From Actinomycetota bacterium (GTDB taxonomy: Bacteria > Actinomycetota > Aquicultoria > Subteraquimicrobiales > Subteraquimicrobiaceae), in the NCBI GenBank assembly GCA_030018275.1, contig JASEGB010000004.1:58456-122455 (forward strand): a DNA stretch of 64,000 nt, written 5' to 3'. Position 1 is the stretch's first letter; every line of letters starts with the position of its first letter. Shown piece after piece: positions 26,201-34,600 of the stretch. The notes beneath the pieces were generated by a model, which was not told the DNA's origin, ran no database searches, and was given only the letters and a program-made list of their open reading frames with translations. The translations under genes were made by a program, and so were the position numbers.

Positions 26201-26419
26201 TCAATGTGCATGCTCGTGATCTCCAAGGTGTTCGTGCTCATAAGGCTCTTTCTCATGCCTGGGTAAATCCCCGTGCTCGTGCTCATGGCTGTGGGTCACC
26301 TCTGAATGAGTGTGTTCATGGCTATGACTCATCCCCTCATGCTTGTGCTCATGAGTATGAGTTACCCTCGGATGAGTATGCTCATGTGCATACTTCGCTC
26401 CCTTACACACGTTCATCAT
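26201..26419 (-). CDS. Histidine-rich putative metal-binding protein (72 aa)
   Basis: 72 aa with 22 His in repeating HEHTH, HSHEHTH, HEHEH units and many Glu, plus a single Cys at residue 5. GAGAGGGG lies just before the ATG at 26419. Such sequences bind Ni, Co, Zn or Cu with high capacity (compare the His-rich ends of HypB, SlyD or CooJ). No signal peptide is evident, so a cytosolic store or buffer is more likely. Its place next to the CobN/ExbB set supports a metal-handling theme. Low-complexity coding makes the other frames open as well, so expression needs checking. Confidence 0.65.
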   Translation of the reverse strand: MMNVCKGAKYAHEHTHPRVTHTHEHKHEGMSHSHEHTHSEVTHSHEHEHGDLPRHEKEPYEHEHLGDHEHAH

Positions 26420-26550
26420 CCCCTCTCATCCCGATTTTGAAAGAACTTTGAAAGAACTTCGCCATTTGTAATTTTTTATAATTCAACAAAATCTTGAAAA
26501 TTCCTCTCTCACCCCGCAAAATATCTCGATACCAAATGATGATATCCTTT

Positions 26551-26630
26551 ATATATCGGTCCACTTACAGAGATGTTCCTTAAAAACTGCATATATCGGT
26601 CCACTTACAGAGATGTTCCTTAAAAACTGC
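26551..26630. repeat. Perfect 40-base tandem duplication at the 3' end of a kinase-like gene
   Basis: The 40-base unit at 26551-26590 is repeated exactly at 26591-26630. The second copy encodes the natural C-terminus of the leftward gene; because 40 is not a multiple of three the first copy shifts the frame and introduces the present stop. Likely a recent slippage or recombination event. Confidence 0.9.
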
Positions 26631-27461
26631 GGGGAATTGGGAAATGACCTCCCAAATTTTAGAAGCGGGTGTAACGTTCGCAAATTTACCCGCCATGCGA
26701 TTTGTTTTAGCTGCAATTATTGCTGCTTCATGGGATTCAAGTTCTGCATGAACAAAGGCGGAGACCAAACCAGTGATGGTATCACCAGTGCCACCAATTG
26801 CCTCCATGAAGGGAATGTTGGGCTCATCAATGGTTGCCAAGATTTTTCCGTCGTTTGCTATATAATCCTTTGGCCCTTTAACCAGTAGAGTTTTTGGCAA
26901 GTCCCCTCGATCAAAAGCAGCTTTAATTAACTCAGGAGCTTTGGTTATATCCGTTTCAAAGAGATAATGTCTAATATATGCTGGATGTGTAGCATCCGGG
27001 TCTGCTAGAAATGCCATTTCCCCAGCATCTGGAGTAAATACATCAAATTTGGATGATAAACCAGCGGCTTTAGCCGCATACATTGCACCGGCATCGGCGA
27101 TAAGGATGGGTTTTTGGACACATTTTTCCACGGAATCAATGACTCTTTCCATTAGTGGTATGATAGGCAAGAAATAATGCAGCGACAGAACCCCTGGGGC
27201 AATTTTGGGAAGATTGTCGATGAGATGCCTGAAGAGCATCTTACTTCCCCAACCATCACCAATATCACCGGCTAGGATAACATGAGGAGCATCGATTCCT
27301 AAATAATCGGTGGTTATGGCTGCGGCACTGACCATCGATGCTGTGCCTTGAGTGCAGGAAATTTTATGACCATCCACCAATAAATGATCACCCTTGAATT
27401 TTGCTTCTCCATCAATAAAGAAGTTCTCCTTAATGGGAACGGTTCCAGCGATTAGTAACAT
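26580..27461 (-). CDS. Sugar-kinase-like / NAD(P)HX dehydratase-like protein
   Basis: 293 aa. A ribokinase/YjeF-C-type fold is suggested by VILAGDIGDGWGS, ILIADAGAMYAAKAAGLSSKFDVFTPDAGEMAFLADPDAT and FMEAIGGTGDTITGLVSAFVHAEL; the last is the GTGDT anion-hole/catalytic Asp motif. Homologs sit with DUF3343 and YedE/YedF genes in anaerobes. The C-terminus has been altered by the 40-base duplication (ends EHLCKWTDICSF). The GTG or ATG start lies inside the 3' end of the DUF3343 gene (10-base overlap). Substrate unknown. Confidence 0.75.
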   Translation of the reverse strand: MLLIAGTVPIKENFFIDGEAKFKGDHLLVDGHKISCTQGTASMVSAAAITTDYLGIDAPHVILAGDIGDGWGSKMLFRHLIDNLPKIAPGVLSLHYFLPIIPLMERVIDSVEKCVQKPILIADAGAMYAAKAAGLSSKFDVFTPDAGEMAFLADPDATHPAYIRHYLFETDITKAPELIKAAFDRGDLPKTLLVKGPKDYIANDGKILATIDEPNIPFMEAIGGTGDTITGLVSAFVHAELESHEAAIIAAKTNRMAGKFANVTPASKIWEVISQFPAVFKEHLCKWTDICSF

Positions 27462-28012
27462 TTCTCCCTCTTGAAAATACTCAATGATTCTTCATAAGCT
27501 CTATCCAGCATTAAAGCACACAATGTGTATCCAAGATCTCTTGGTCTAGGAGCTTTAGTGAGTTCCTTATCGATCAGCTCAAGATGGAGATAGGGAACAT
27601 CTGGGCAGCCTCCACCTGAGATATTCAGGATAGTGCCACTCCCCTTATCGAAGGTGATCTTCATATTGCCCGCTCTGACCATCACCCAGTTGTCAAACTT
27701 AGTTACCTTTATAATATCCAAAGGCTTCTGACTCTCTACATCAAGTGGAATGATTTCTCCCAGAGTTTCAATCTCATTTTCGCGAAGTACCCGTTCGATC
27801 CCAATCTGCTCCACTGTAGCCACTTCGATTGCAAGGTCGCATCCTTTTCGCAAAGCCGGTGGTGGAGCAACCAATTTGAAGTTACAACCATTTTTCTTGA
27901 GAACCTTCTCCGCTCTTAATGCTCCCTGAACCGCTTTGAATAGGATTAAGCCCCTTCCCCTTGAGGATACGTTTTTGCCTCGGGAAGGTCTCGATCTAGA
28001 CCAAAATCTCAT
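27452..28012 (-). CDS. DUF3343-domain protein
   Basis: 186 aa. Residues about 20-90 (RGLILFKAVQGALRAEKVLKKNGCNFKLVAPPPALRKGCDLAIEV) are a DUF3343 putative Se/S-carrier-like domain with conserved Cys at the end of KKNGC and KGC. The rest, containing ILNISGGGCPDVPYLHLELIDK, is less familiar and holds another Gly-Gly-Cys-Pro. DUF3343 proteins recur beside YedE and YedF in selenium-using anaerobes. The N-terminal 18 basic residues may be over-extended. Confidence 0.75.
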   Translation of the reverse strand: MRFWSRSRPSRGKNVSSRGRGLILFKAVQGALRAEKVLKKNGCNFKLVAPPPALRKGCDLAIEVATVEQIGIERVLRENEIETLGEIIPLDVESQKPLDIIKVTKFDNWVMVRAGNMKITFDKGSGTILNISGGGCPDVPYLHLELIDKELTKAPRPRDLGYTLCALMLDRAYEESLSIFKREKCY

Positions 28013-28036
28013 TGTCCATCTCTCTTTTTATAGATG

Positions 28037-29107
28037 TTAATACCTCTCTCTATTGAGCAACCCAATGGCACAAGCGATAATGAGCCCTAAAATCACAGCG
28101 ATCTTGCCATAGATGGTTACACCCTTTGGGGAGGCAGCAAGCATAAAATTATGAGAAATGGCTGCACCTATTATCATCCCTAGTACCGCGAGGGCAGAGT
28201 CGGTATTTCCACCACCCGCCAATACCAGCTGGCGCAAGGGACAACCCCCAAGTAAAATGGAGCCCAAGCCCAATAACATCATTCCCAGGAAATTCCATAC
28301 GTGTTCGGGGTGAGCAATGGGTTGATCGACGAAGCCCAGATTGAATTTCCCAATGGCAAGATTGCCAATTAAAGTGACTATGAAGATGGCGATGAACCCC
28401 TGTACTAGATAACTGTCGCCGATCAGTATTAAATCTCTAATGCCTCCAGCCAGACACAGTCTTGCTCTCTGGGCAAGGAACCCTCCCAGTAACCCGGCGA
28501 TGAGTGAGAGGATGATAATTGCATGTTGCGCCCCAGGACCCTCTTTGCTGAAGAAGATGGGACCTCCAGCCTCGGGATTAAATACCGGTTTAAATAGAAG
28601 TAATAAGAGTAAGGCTATCATTATTCCGGGAAGCATCCATCCATCCACTTTCCGTTGTTCCTGCGAACGCCCCAAGTTGTAACCCATCTTGAGGAAGACT
28701 ACTCCCAGGGTAATGCCACAAATGAAGCCAATGAGAGCAATTACGGCATTGAGATCTCCCCCCGCCAAACGCAAAATCATGCGCAGAGGGCAACCCAGAA
28801 ATACCAGAGCACCAATCATGACGAACATTCCCAATATAAAGCGAGTTGCCGGAGATGAACCACCCTCCGGGCGAAATTCTCCAAAGCATAGAGCGGCACA
28901 TAAAGCTCCCAATACTATACCGATTATTTCGGGACGTAAGTATTGAACAACTGCTGCTCTATGCAATCCCAGAGCTCCTGCGATATCCCTTTCAAAGCAA
29001 GCGATACAAAATCCCATGTTAAGCGGATTACCAAAGACAACTAATATAACTGCGAAAAGACCAACCACCAGACCTGCGGCCCAGATCAATAAATTTTCTC
29101 TTTTCAT
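28037..29107 (-). CDS. yedE: YedE-type (YeeE/YedE) selenium/sulfur transporter
   Basis: 356 aa, about ten membrane helices built as two repeats. Each repeat has the family's Cys motif: FLGCPLRMILRLAGGDLNAV (about residues 103-122) and LLGGCPLRQLVLAGGGNTDSA (about 283-303); a further NMGFCIAC is near residue 34. YeeE relatives import thiosulfate through stacked Cys; YedE members beside YedF are considered selenium-related. Adjacent to a TusA-like gene by one base, and a selenocysteine enzyme is encoded 14 kb away. Confidence 0.9.
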   Translation of the reverse strand: MKRENLLIWAAGLVVGLFAVILVVFGNPLNMGFCIACFERDIAGALGLHRAAVVQYLRPEIIGIVLGALCAALCFGEFRPEGGSSPATRFILGMFVMIGALVFLGCPLRMILRLAGGDLNAVIALIGFICGITLGVVFLKMGYNLGRSQEQRKVDGWMLPGIMIALLLLLLFKPVFNPEAGGPIFFSKEGPGAQHAIIILSLIAGLLGGFLAQRARLCLAGGIRDLILIGDSYLVQGFIAIFIVTLIGNLAIGKFNLGFVDQPIAHPEHVWNFLGMMLLGLGSILLGGCPLRQLVLAGGGNTDSALAVLGMIIGAAISHNFMLAASPKGVTIYGKIAVILGLIIACAIGLLNRERY

Positions 29108-29108
29108 G

Positions 29109-29330
29109 CTATGCCTCCTTTCCCTCGATTAAGAGATGAAACTCATCTCCTTTTTGCTTTACGTTTACGGAGTAACCTTTGCTTCTCGCCAACCTACTGA
29201 CATTCTCCACCGATACAGCACTGTCAATTAACACAACAATTGGTTCATTTGGATTTTCTTCTATTGCCTTTTTAGTTTTAACAACGGGCAGTGGGCAAGA
29301 AAGACCTCTGACATCAACCTCAATTGTCAT
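29109..29330 (-). CDS. TusA/SirA-family sulfur (selenium) carrier, YedF N-domain type
   Basis: 73 aa. The CPxP motif is in VRGLSCPLPVVKTKKAI (Cys at residue 12), which carries a persulfide in TusA. NEPIVVLIDS and VKQKGDEFHLLIEG complete the two-layer fold. Encoded directly before YedE, the common arrangement for selenium or thiosulfate import. It is only the N-terminal domain relative to full YedF (about 200 aa). First gene of its set, with a GAGGTGATAAT ribosome site. Confidence 0.9.
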   Translation of the reverse strand: MTIEVDVRGLSCPLPVVKTKKAIEENPNEPIVVLIDSAVSVENVSRLARSKGYSVNVKQKGDEFHLLIEGKEA

Positions 29331-29732
29331 ATTATCACCTCCTCTATCTTGATATCTAAGGCCGTCGTGAATCTTATCTTGAAGAATTGAAACTATTAGA
29401 ATTTCTTATTGAAATGAAGTTAATAATAAATATTTTAATAATAAATACTTATTAAATTAATAATTTTTTTAAATAATTCGACACGTACTGGGTGAATCCT
29501 CCATAAACCTAGAAGATTTTTCTGGTGAGATAAAAAATCGCGAGGTCAAAGCTCACCCCGCGAGACTTAAATTAATCCCAGCTCAACAACCTCTTTCTCA
29601 CTTTCGCGCGAAATCGAGAATGTTAAGATTTGGGATTTTTATTTAATGGCTTTTTGAGGAGTGCTTATACAAGCGAACTAGCTAACTGGCAAAAAGCGAA
29701 CGAGCAAAAGCGAACGAGGCTAATGGTTTGCC
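29331..29732. other. AT-rich intergenic region with a leftward terminator
   Basis: About 400 bases without a gene. 29400-29480 is almost pure A/T with runs such as TAATAATAAATA, a likely promoter zone for the TusA/YedE genes. A terminator for the upstream peptidase gene lies at 29531-29563. Nothing else could be supported. Confidence 0.5.
29531..29563 (-). terminator. Rho-independent terminator of the peptidase gene
   Basis: Leftward: TCGCGGGGTGAGC-TTT-GACCTCGCGA followed by TTTTTTA. Stem TCGCG/CGCGA plus GGT/ACC, then six T. It stands about 170 bases downstream of the stop of the riboswitch-controlled gene. Confidence 0.7.
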
Positions 29733-30443
29733 CTAATTATGGGAAAGATCTATTCCTATCCTTTGAAAATCCTTTCTAATAAGTTCAAAGGCTTCAAATT
29801 TGTTCTTTTTCATTAAGCTCACCGCATAATCACAATCGGGATTTGTCTCAGAGATTTCAACCAGCTTGTCTCCCACACGGAACTTAAGTCCTCTTCTCAC
29901 CTCCAGCCAAACCTTCGCCTGAGCTTGGTAGCACTGGTATTCCTGGGATATGGAATCATCTTCGAAGAATGAATCCAGTTGCGCATGTCTGCCCTCATGA
30001 GCAATAATTGCTGCTAAAACCGTTGTTGGTGCCTCCCTATAACCATTGCTTATAACTATGGTGCCACTTTTAATGAAAGGTATAGCTGATCTATACTCCG
30101 CTGCAGCAAAAGCTATCCTTGGTTTACTGAAAATTATCCTTATCCCTCTCTTTTGTATGGTCTCTGCGATCTCCCCTCCCGTCTCACTTCCCTTGAGAAT
30201 AATGAAACTTTCCCTCAATTTTTCATCCTTGATGGTTTCTGTAAGCCAGCGATAATCAAGGTCAGTTAGGGAAGAAGTGGAATAGGAAACCGGATTTAAA
30301 TTGGAAGAGATGCCGATCCCCGCCTGCCCGTGGGGAAGGCGAGCCGAAGGTTTGGTGACGATGCCTATGTGGGTGGTTTTAAACCAAGGTGATTGAGTAA
30401 TTAGTAAAACAACGACAACGACGAGTGCTAATTTCTTTAACAT
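29733..30443 (-). CDS. Putative exported zinc metallopeptidase under c-di-GMP riboswitch control
   Basis: 236 aa. An N-terminal hydrophobic segment (LKKLALVVVVVLLITQSPWF) serves as signal or anchor. The sequence TTVLAAIIAHEGRHAQLDSFF carries an HExxH zinc-binding motif (HEGRH, about residue 149), and EYQCYQAQAKVWLEVR about 20 residues later could give the third Glu ligand, as in gluzincin-like peptidases. Residues about 34-42 (ARLPHGQAG) are encoded by a GC-rich palindrome, an apparent in-frame insertion in the tether. GGAGGAGG precedes the ATG and is part of the riboswitch-coupled leader. No close family name is recognised; protease activity is inferred from the motif. Confidence 0.72.
   Translation of the reverse strand: MLKKLALVVVVVLLITQSPWFKTTHIGIVTKPSARLPHGQAGIGISSNLNPVSYSTSSLTDLDYRWLTETIKDEKLRESFIILKGSETGGEIAETIQKRGIRIIFSKPRIAFAAAEYRSAIPFIKSGTIVISNGYREAPTTVLAAIIAHEGRHAQLDSFFEDDSISQEYQCYQAQAKVWLEVRRGLKFRVGDKLVEISETNPDCDYAVSLMKKNKFEAFELIRKDFQRIGIDLSHN
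30320..30345. repeat. Palindrome inside the peptidase coding sequence
   Basis: CCGCCTGCCCGTGGGGAAGGCG: arms GCCT(G)CCC and GGG(GA)AGGC. It resembles other CCTGCC/GGCAGG palindromes in this window and encodes the residues RLPHGQAG between the membrane segment and the catalytic domain. Confidence 0.6.
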
Positions 30444-30446
30444 CCA

Positions 30447-30501
30447 GCTTGTCCTCCTCCGGCTTCGCCCGGTCCCGCCGGACTACCGTAGATGGACAAG
30501 C
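30447..30501 (-). promoter_or_regulatory. RBS-sequestering expression platform of the riboswitch
   Basis: GCTTGTCC at 30501-30494 is perfectly complementary to GGACAAGC at 30454-30447, which overlaps the GGAGGAGG ribosome-binding site (30460-30453) of the peptidase gene. Pairing would occlude translation initiation. A second GC hairpin (CCGGCGGG...GAAGCCGG) lies between the arms. Confidence 0.6.
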
Positions 30502-30528
30502 CCCTCTTTTAGCACTTTAATCTGGTCA

Positions 30529-30603
30529 ACTTCGGCAGCCCGGCTACCCCATTGGGACCCGTAGCTTTGCGTCCCCCACTCTCGTGAGGTTTGCCTTTGT
30601 CGG
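30529..30603 (-). ncRNA. Cyclic di-GMP-I riboswitch (GEMM-I)
   Basis: Leftward sequence contains the conserved core in order: AAAGGCAAACC, stem-loop CTCACGAGAGTGGG, GGGACGCAAAGC, TACGGGTCC, then ATGGGGTAGCCGGGCTGCCG. These match the GEMM-I consensus (GNCAAACC, GACGCAAAGC, GGTAGCCGGGCTACC), including the tetraloop (CGAGA-type GNRA) and its receptor helix. It lies in the 5' leader of the 29733-30443 gene. In known cases c-di-GMP binding switches transcription or translation; here the downstream pairing suggests translational control. Confidence 0.93.
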
Positions 30604-30619
30604 TTGCCCGCCTGCCAAC

Positions 30620-30916
30620 GTCAAGCCGTAGGCATTGACGAGCAGGTCCACTACTTATATCGACAGGATATGTCAAAGACCTTAGAAGAAGTTAGTTTCG
30701 GGTTGCAGGTTCGAGTTGCGCGTTACGAGTTCGGATCGCGGATTGGAGGAGGACAAAAAGTAGCGCGGGAGTTCATCTCCCGCACTCTTTGGGCGGGGAT
30801 AAACCCCGCCCCTACAACAACAGACCTAAAGGTCTGTTTCTAAAACGTGATAGCTGAATAGGTTGGGAGTTCCAGGTTGAAAGTTGGTTTCGAGTTGCGG
30901 GTCTAGAATTCGGGGT
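30620..30916. repeat. Cluster of palindromic repeats
   Basis: A non-coding stretch made of repeat pieces: GCGGGAGTTCATCTCCCGC (about 30763-30783), GGGCGGGGATAAACCCCGCCC (30791-30811), and the dyad AACAGACCTAAAGGTCTGTT (30819-30838). The text around 30700-30730 and 30880-30910 (cgagttgcg, gcgcgttacgagttcg) recurs upstream of the 56327-57550 gene. No gene seen. Confidence 0.65.
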
Positions 30917-31383
30917 TCAAGGTTCTGCGAAATCTTTCAAAAGGATGACATCGGGTCGATGATGAACCTTTTCGTAGAATCTTTCATCCACGGTGATTAA
31001 TAAGGAATAGATGCTCTCGGCGAAAGAAAGATATGTGGCATCATAGACGGTTACATCGGAATCTCGAGCAATTTTTACTACTTTCTTCATAGTTCCTTGG
31101 CTCATTGATTTAAGTAATCTCATCTCAAAGATACTTTCAATGGCACTGTTAATATCGGAGATATCTAGATCCAATTTATAACGCAATACATTCGTGACCT
31201 CGTAAATCAAAAGTTCTGGCGCTAATAGTTTTCAACTTCTCGATTTCGAAATTTCTCTCTAAGCAAATTTGCTTTATCTATATCTCCCTCATCCAGTTGA
31301 GTGAACCATTTTAGAACTACAGAGGCGTCTATAACATAAATTGGCCTCTCCGGAACAACTGGTAAAACACCATATTCATTCAT
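30917..31383 (-). pseudogene. Frameshifted PIN-domain toxin (VapC-like)
   Basis: The N-terminal part starts at ATG 31383 (MNEYGVLPVVPERPIYVIDASVVLKWFTQLDEG...) with the PIN DASVVLKW motif, then hits TAG near 31224. The C-terminal part continues in another frame (PELLIYEVTNVLRYKLD... YDATYLSFAESIYSLLITVDERFYEKV) with the conserved YDATYLSFAE and TxDE acids. A one-base change around 31225-31230 joins them as ...EVEKLLAPELLIYEV.... Inactive unless recoded. Confidence 0.8.
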
Positions 31384-31640
31384 CGGCGGCGTTCTCTCCA
31401 CTTGCGTAACTCAGCAGTTGAATTCCATTTCCCGGCTTTTTCACGAACTATGTCTTGCAATAAAATTGCCTTCTCAATACCCTTTATCTTCTCCCGCTCC
31501 ATTCTCTTCCGCTCCAACATTTTGATATAAGCAAGGGAGGCTCGACGGATGAATTCGGAACGCCTGGAAGCTGATAGCTGACAGCCTCTTGATGAGATAT
31601 GGTATGGAAATCAAAACGGAATTTAAAAATATTGCTTGAT
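31380..31640 (-). pseudogene. Frameshifted ribbon-helix-helix antitoxin
   Basis: Ends at TGA 31380, overlapping the PIN start by an ATGA. The C-terminal frame reads SASRRSEFIRRASLAYIKMLERKRMEREKIKGIEKAI..., a ribbon-helix-helix helix pair, while the N-terminal strand (SVLISIPYLIKRLS) is in a shifted frame around 31580-31635. The break coincides with an 'agctgatagctg' repeat word. Partner of the broken VapC-like toxin. Confidence 0.6.
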
Positions 31641-31674
31641 TTTCCGAGGTAAATAGATTGTGGAGGGACTGTCC

Positions 31675-34600
31675 CTAATAGGCGGTGGTGTACGATATCC
31701 AAATCCCTATGTCGTGGCAACCCACACCGGCACATGCGCTGTCCGTCACTATCCTTCCTCCATCGATATAATGATCGTATCCGCGGTTGATCAAATGCGC
31801 TTGCTTCTTCCCATGAGCACCATGACAATCCATACACGCTTGATGCCCCAAAATTCGATGCCCCTGCCAGCGGCTCTTGGAGAGGAGAGGATCGCCAACG
31901 GAATAGGACTCTCGAACATGACATTGGAAGCAGAGGCTTGTATCAATGGGTGTATATGGTGCCCTCAAAATATGCTCATTCTCTGAACCTGTGAGACACT
32001 GGGCACCGGTTGGATCATCATTGCCGTGACAGTGGGTACAATAAACCAAACTGGCATCGGTCCAGGGAGCTATGAAAGCCAAGAGGTCAATGCCAGTATT
32101 CTTCCCCACACCTTCAACCGGATGATAAGATGGATTGGTTATATCGAATTCAAAAGCTTTATCCTTCTGCTCCGGGGGTAGGGTCGTATACGTAGAGTGG
32201 CACTTATAACATAGTTCGTATTGATTCACGATGGGATTTATCGTCGCACCGTTGGCATCTACCCCACCCACACCTTTAATCTCCCCACTCGCCGTGGGAG
32301 CGCTCGCCCCATCGGGGGTTGCCTTATGTGGATTATGACAGTCCACGCATTCTGAATGGCGCTTGGAACTCACGGGGTCATAAGCAAGATTGGAGGAATT
32401 CTCCGTATCCTGATGGATGCCCGTGACCGTGTCCACGGGATGCTTATACGCTTTGGTCAAAAGGGTATCGATATCGGGGGCTCCAATTGTTGGTCCCGTG
32501 GTGGGATTATGGCAAGCCAGACAGAGCTTTTCCTCCTCGTAAACAGTCGAATTATCATAATTAAACGCATTTAACCTAGTATTATTTGAGCCATGGGGGT
32601 GATGGCAAGTTTTGCAGGTAATTCCGGCAGCAACATTGGTAGCCATGCCCGCCGAAGTAAAGGCGGATTTATTCCATTTAGGGAAGAAAGGAGAAAACTG
32701 CAAGGATACCGTAGGATAGGAAATCTTATATGGGACCACGGTGGTCGAGTCGGTCACCGCCAGGGGTGGCGCACCATCATGACACTTCAGGCAAAAATCG
32801 GTCATGCTTCCCGTCCAAAGATTCTTCGTATTATCGGGATCGGATATCATCGCACCCGCCGCTGCTTGGACAACATGGGGTCCATGGCAACTTGAGCACT
32901 CAACCTTGGCACCGTTCTCTGATGTTATATCATGGTGAGAGGGTAAGCTGAATTGATTCTGTATATCCCAATTGTTGAGAGTATTGGGTAGATTCGCAGA
33001 ATTGTGACAGCTGTAGCAGAGTTCCTCCTCCAATCCTCTGTTTAATCGGGGGAAGTCTGAACCATGATTTTGATGGCAGTTTATGCACTTTATGAGCGTT
33101 CCCGATGGGGGATCAAGGGTCTTGACATCATGAGAGGAAAGACCGGAGAACCCGGTGATGTGATCGCCACCTAAGGCATAACCCAAACCCAGATCAGAAG
33201 CACCATGGCAGGCTCCGCAGAAATCATTTCCCTGGTAAATCTTATTGCCTTCGGGATCAGTAACCCTTAACAACCTTGGATAATAATTTCCGAGATCATC
33301 CTTATTTCCATGTGTATTGTGGCAATGCGAACATTCTAAAATGTGACTAGGATCCGTGATGAATAACAAGTCTTTAATGGGGTAACGGGATTGGCGGGGG
33401 CTATCATAAGCATCTCTGATATTGGTAACATCTCCCATCCCATCATGGCAAGTAAGACAGAGCTCCGCCTGAATTTCACAAGCCAGGTAATTATCGCCCA
33501 CCGCTGTATGATTTCGATGACAACAAGCGCAGGTATCGGTATCCACGGTATAATTCCTATGTGGAGTGGAGATTACCACGGGATTATTGACGACCACGAT
33601 TACGGTATCAGTGCTTATATTGTCCGCTTTATCCTTCACTATCAATCTTATGGTGTAGGTTCCATTGGAAATTCCCAGCGTGTATCCGGATTCGAGGGCA
33701 CCATCCGAGACGGGAGCAGTATGCACGGCTCCCAATAGCTTCCAGGTGGTGGGTGCAGAGGTAGCACCATATTCCAGCTTGTATTGACCGAAATTCTCAT
33801 CTGTGGCTGTACCGTAAATGGTTATGATTCCACTGACTTCGCTATCGGTAACCGGTTGGCTAATGGAAGCCTGAGGAGGAGTATTGTCCACGGTTACGTT
33901 TACCCCGGGTCTAGGGGTCTCAACATTGCCATAATTATCGATTGCCCTGGATTTGATGTTGTAAACACCGTCGGCGGGTAATGTCCAGCTAAAGCTCCAG
34001 GTCTCAGTGCCAACTGCATCTTGCCAGGTATTTCCACCATCCGTCGAAACCTGCACCTTTGCAATCCCCGAGCCCCCTAGATTATCCCGAGCCATGCCGG
34101 TTATGTCGTATGTGATGCCCCTAAGATGTGAACCATCGGCTGGATCGGTGATTGTAGAAGTTGGAGCGATGTCATCTGGAGGTAGGGTGTAGTCTACCAC
34201 CAGTTTGGGTCTTAAGGTTGGATCGTCTGCATAATCCGAGGAGTAGAATACCCCGCCTTCGACGATACCAGTCTCACTGGTGAGCAGGACTATTCCCTTA
34301 TTGATCTCTCTACCGGCGTGCCAATCACTTACCAGCGTGGTGATATCCCAGCTCTTCCAAACACCCGCTGCATCCATGAACTGACGATCCAAAATCTCTT
34401 CAAAACTCGGTTGGGTGTCCCAGGTAACTCCGTCCGCGGGAACGGCACCCGTGCCCTCTCCCCACTCGGAAGTCACCTTGCGGACGTAGACATTCCCACC
34501 AAAGGCACTTTTAGTATAGAGCTGCAAGCTCGCGGAATTGATTATGCTCTTGGGGGGAATGGAGCTTAGGTTGAATTGCAAAAAGCTTCTTGTCGTGGTC

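Noticed and set aside
26188..26451. Plus-strand frame opposite the His-rich gene
   Set aside because: A mirror of the repeat codons of the His-rich protein (ATG/CTC/AGT multiples); no ribosome site on that strand.
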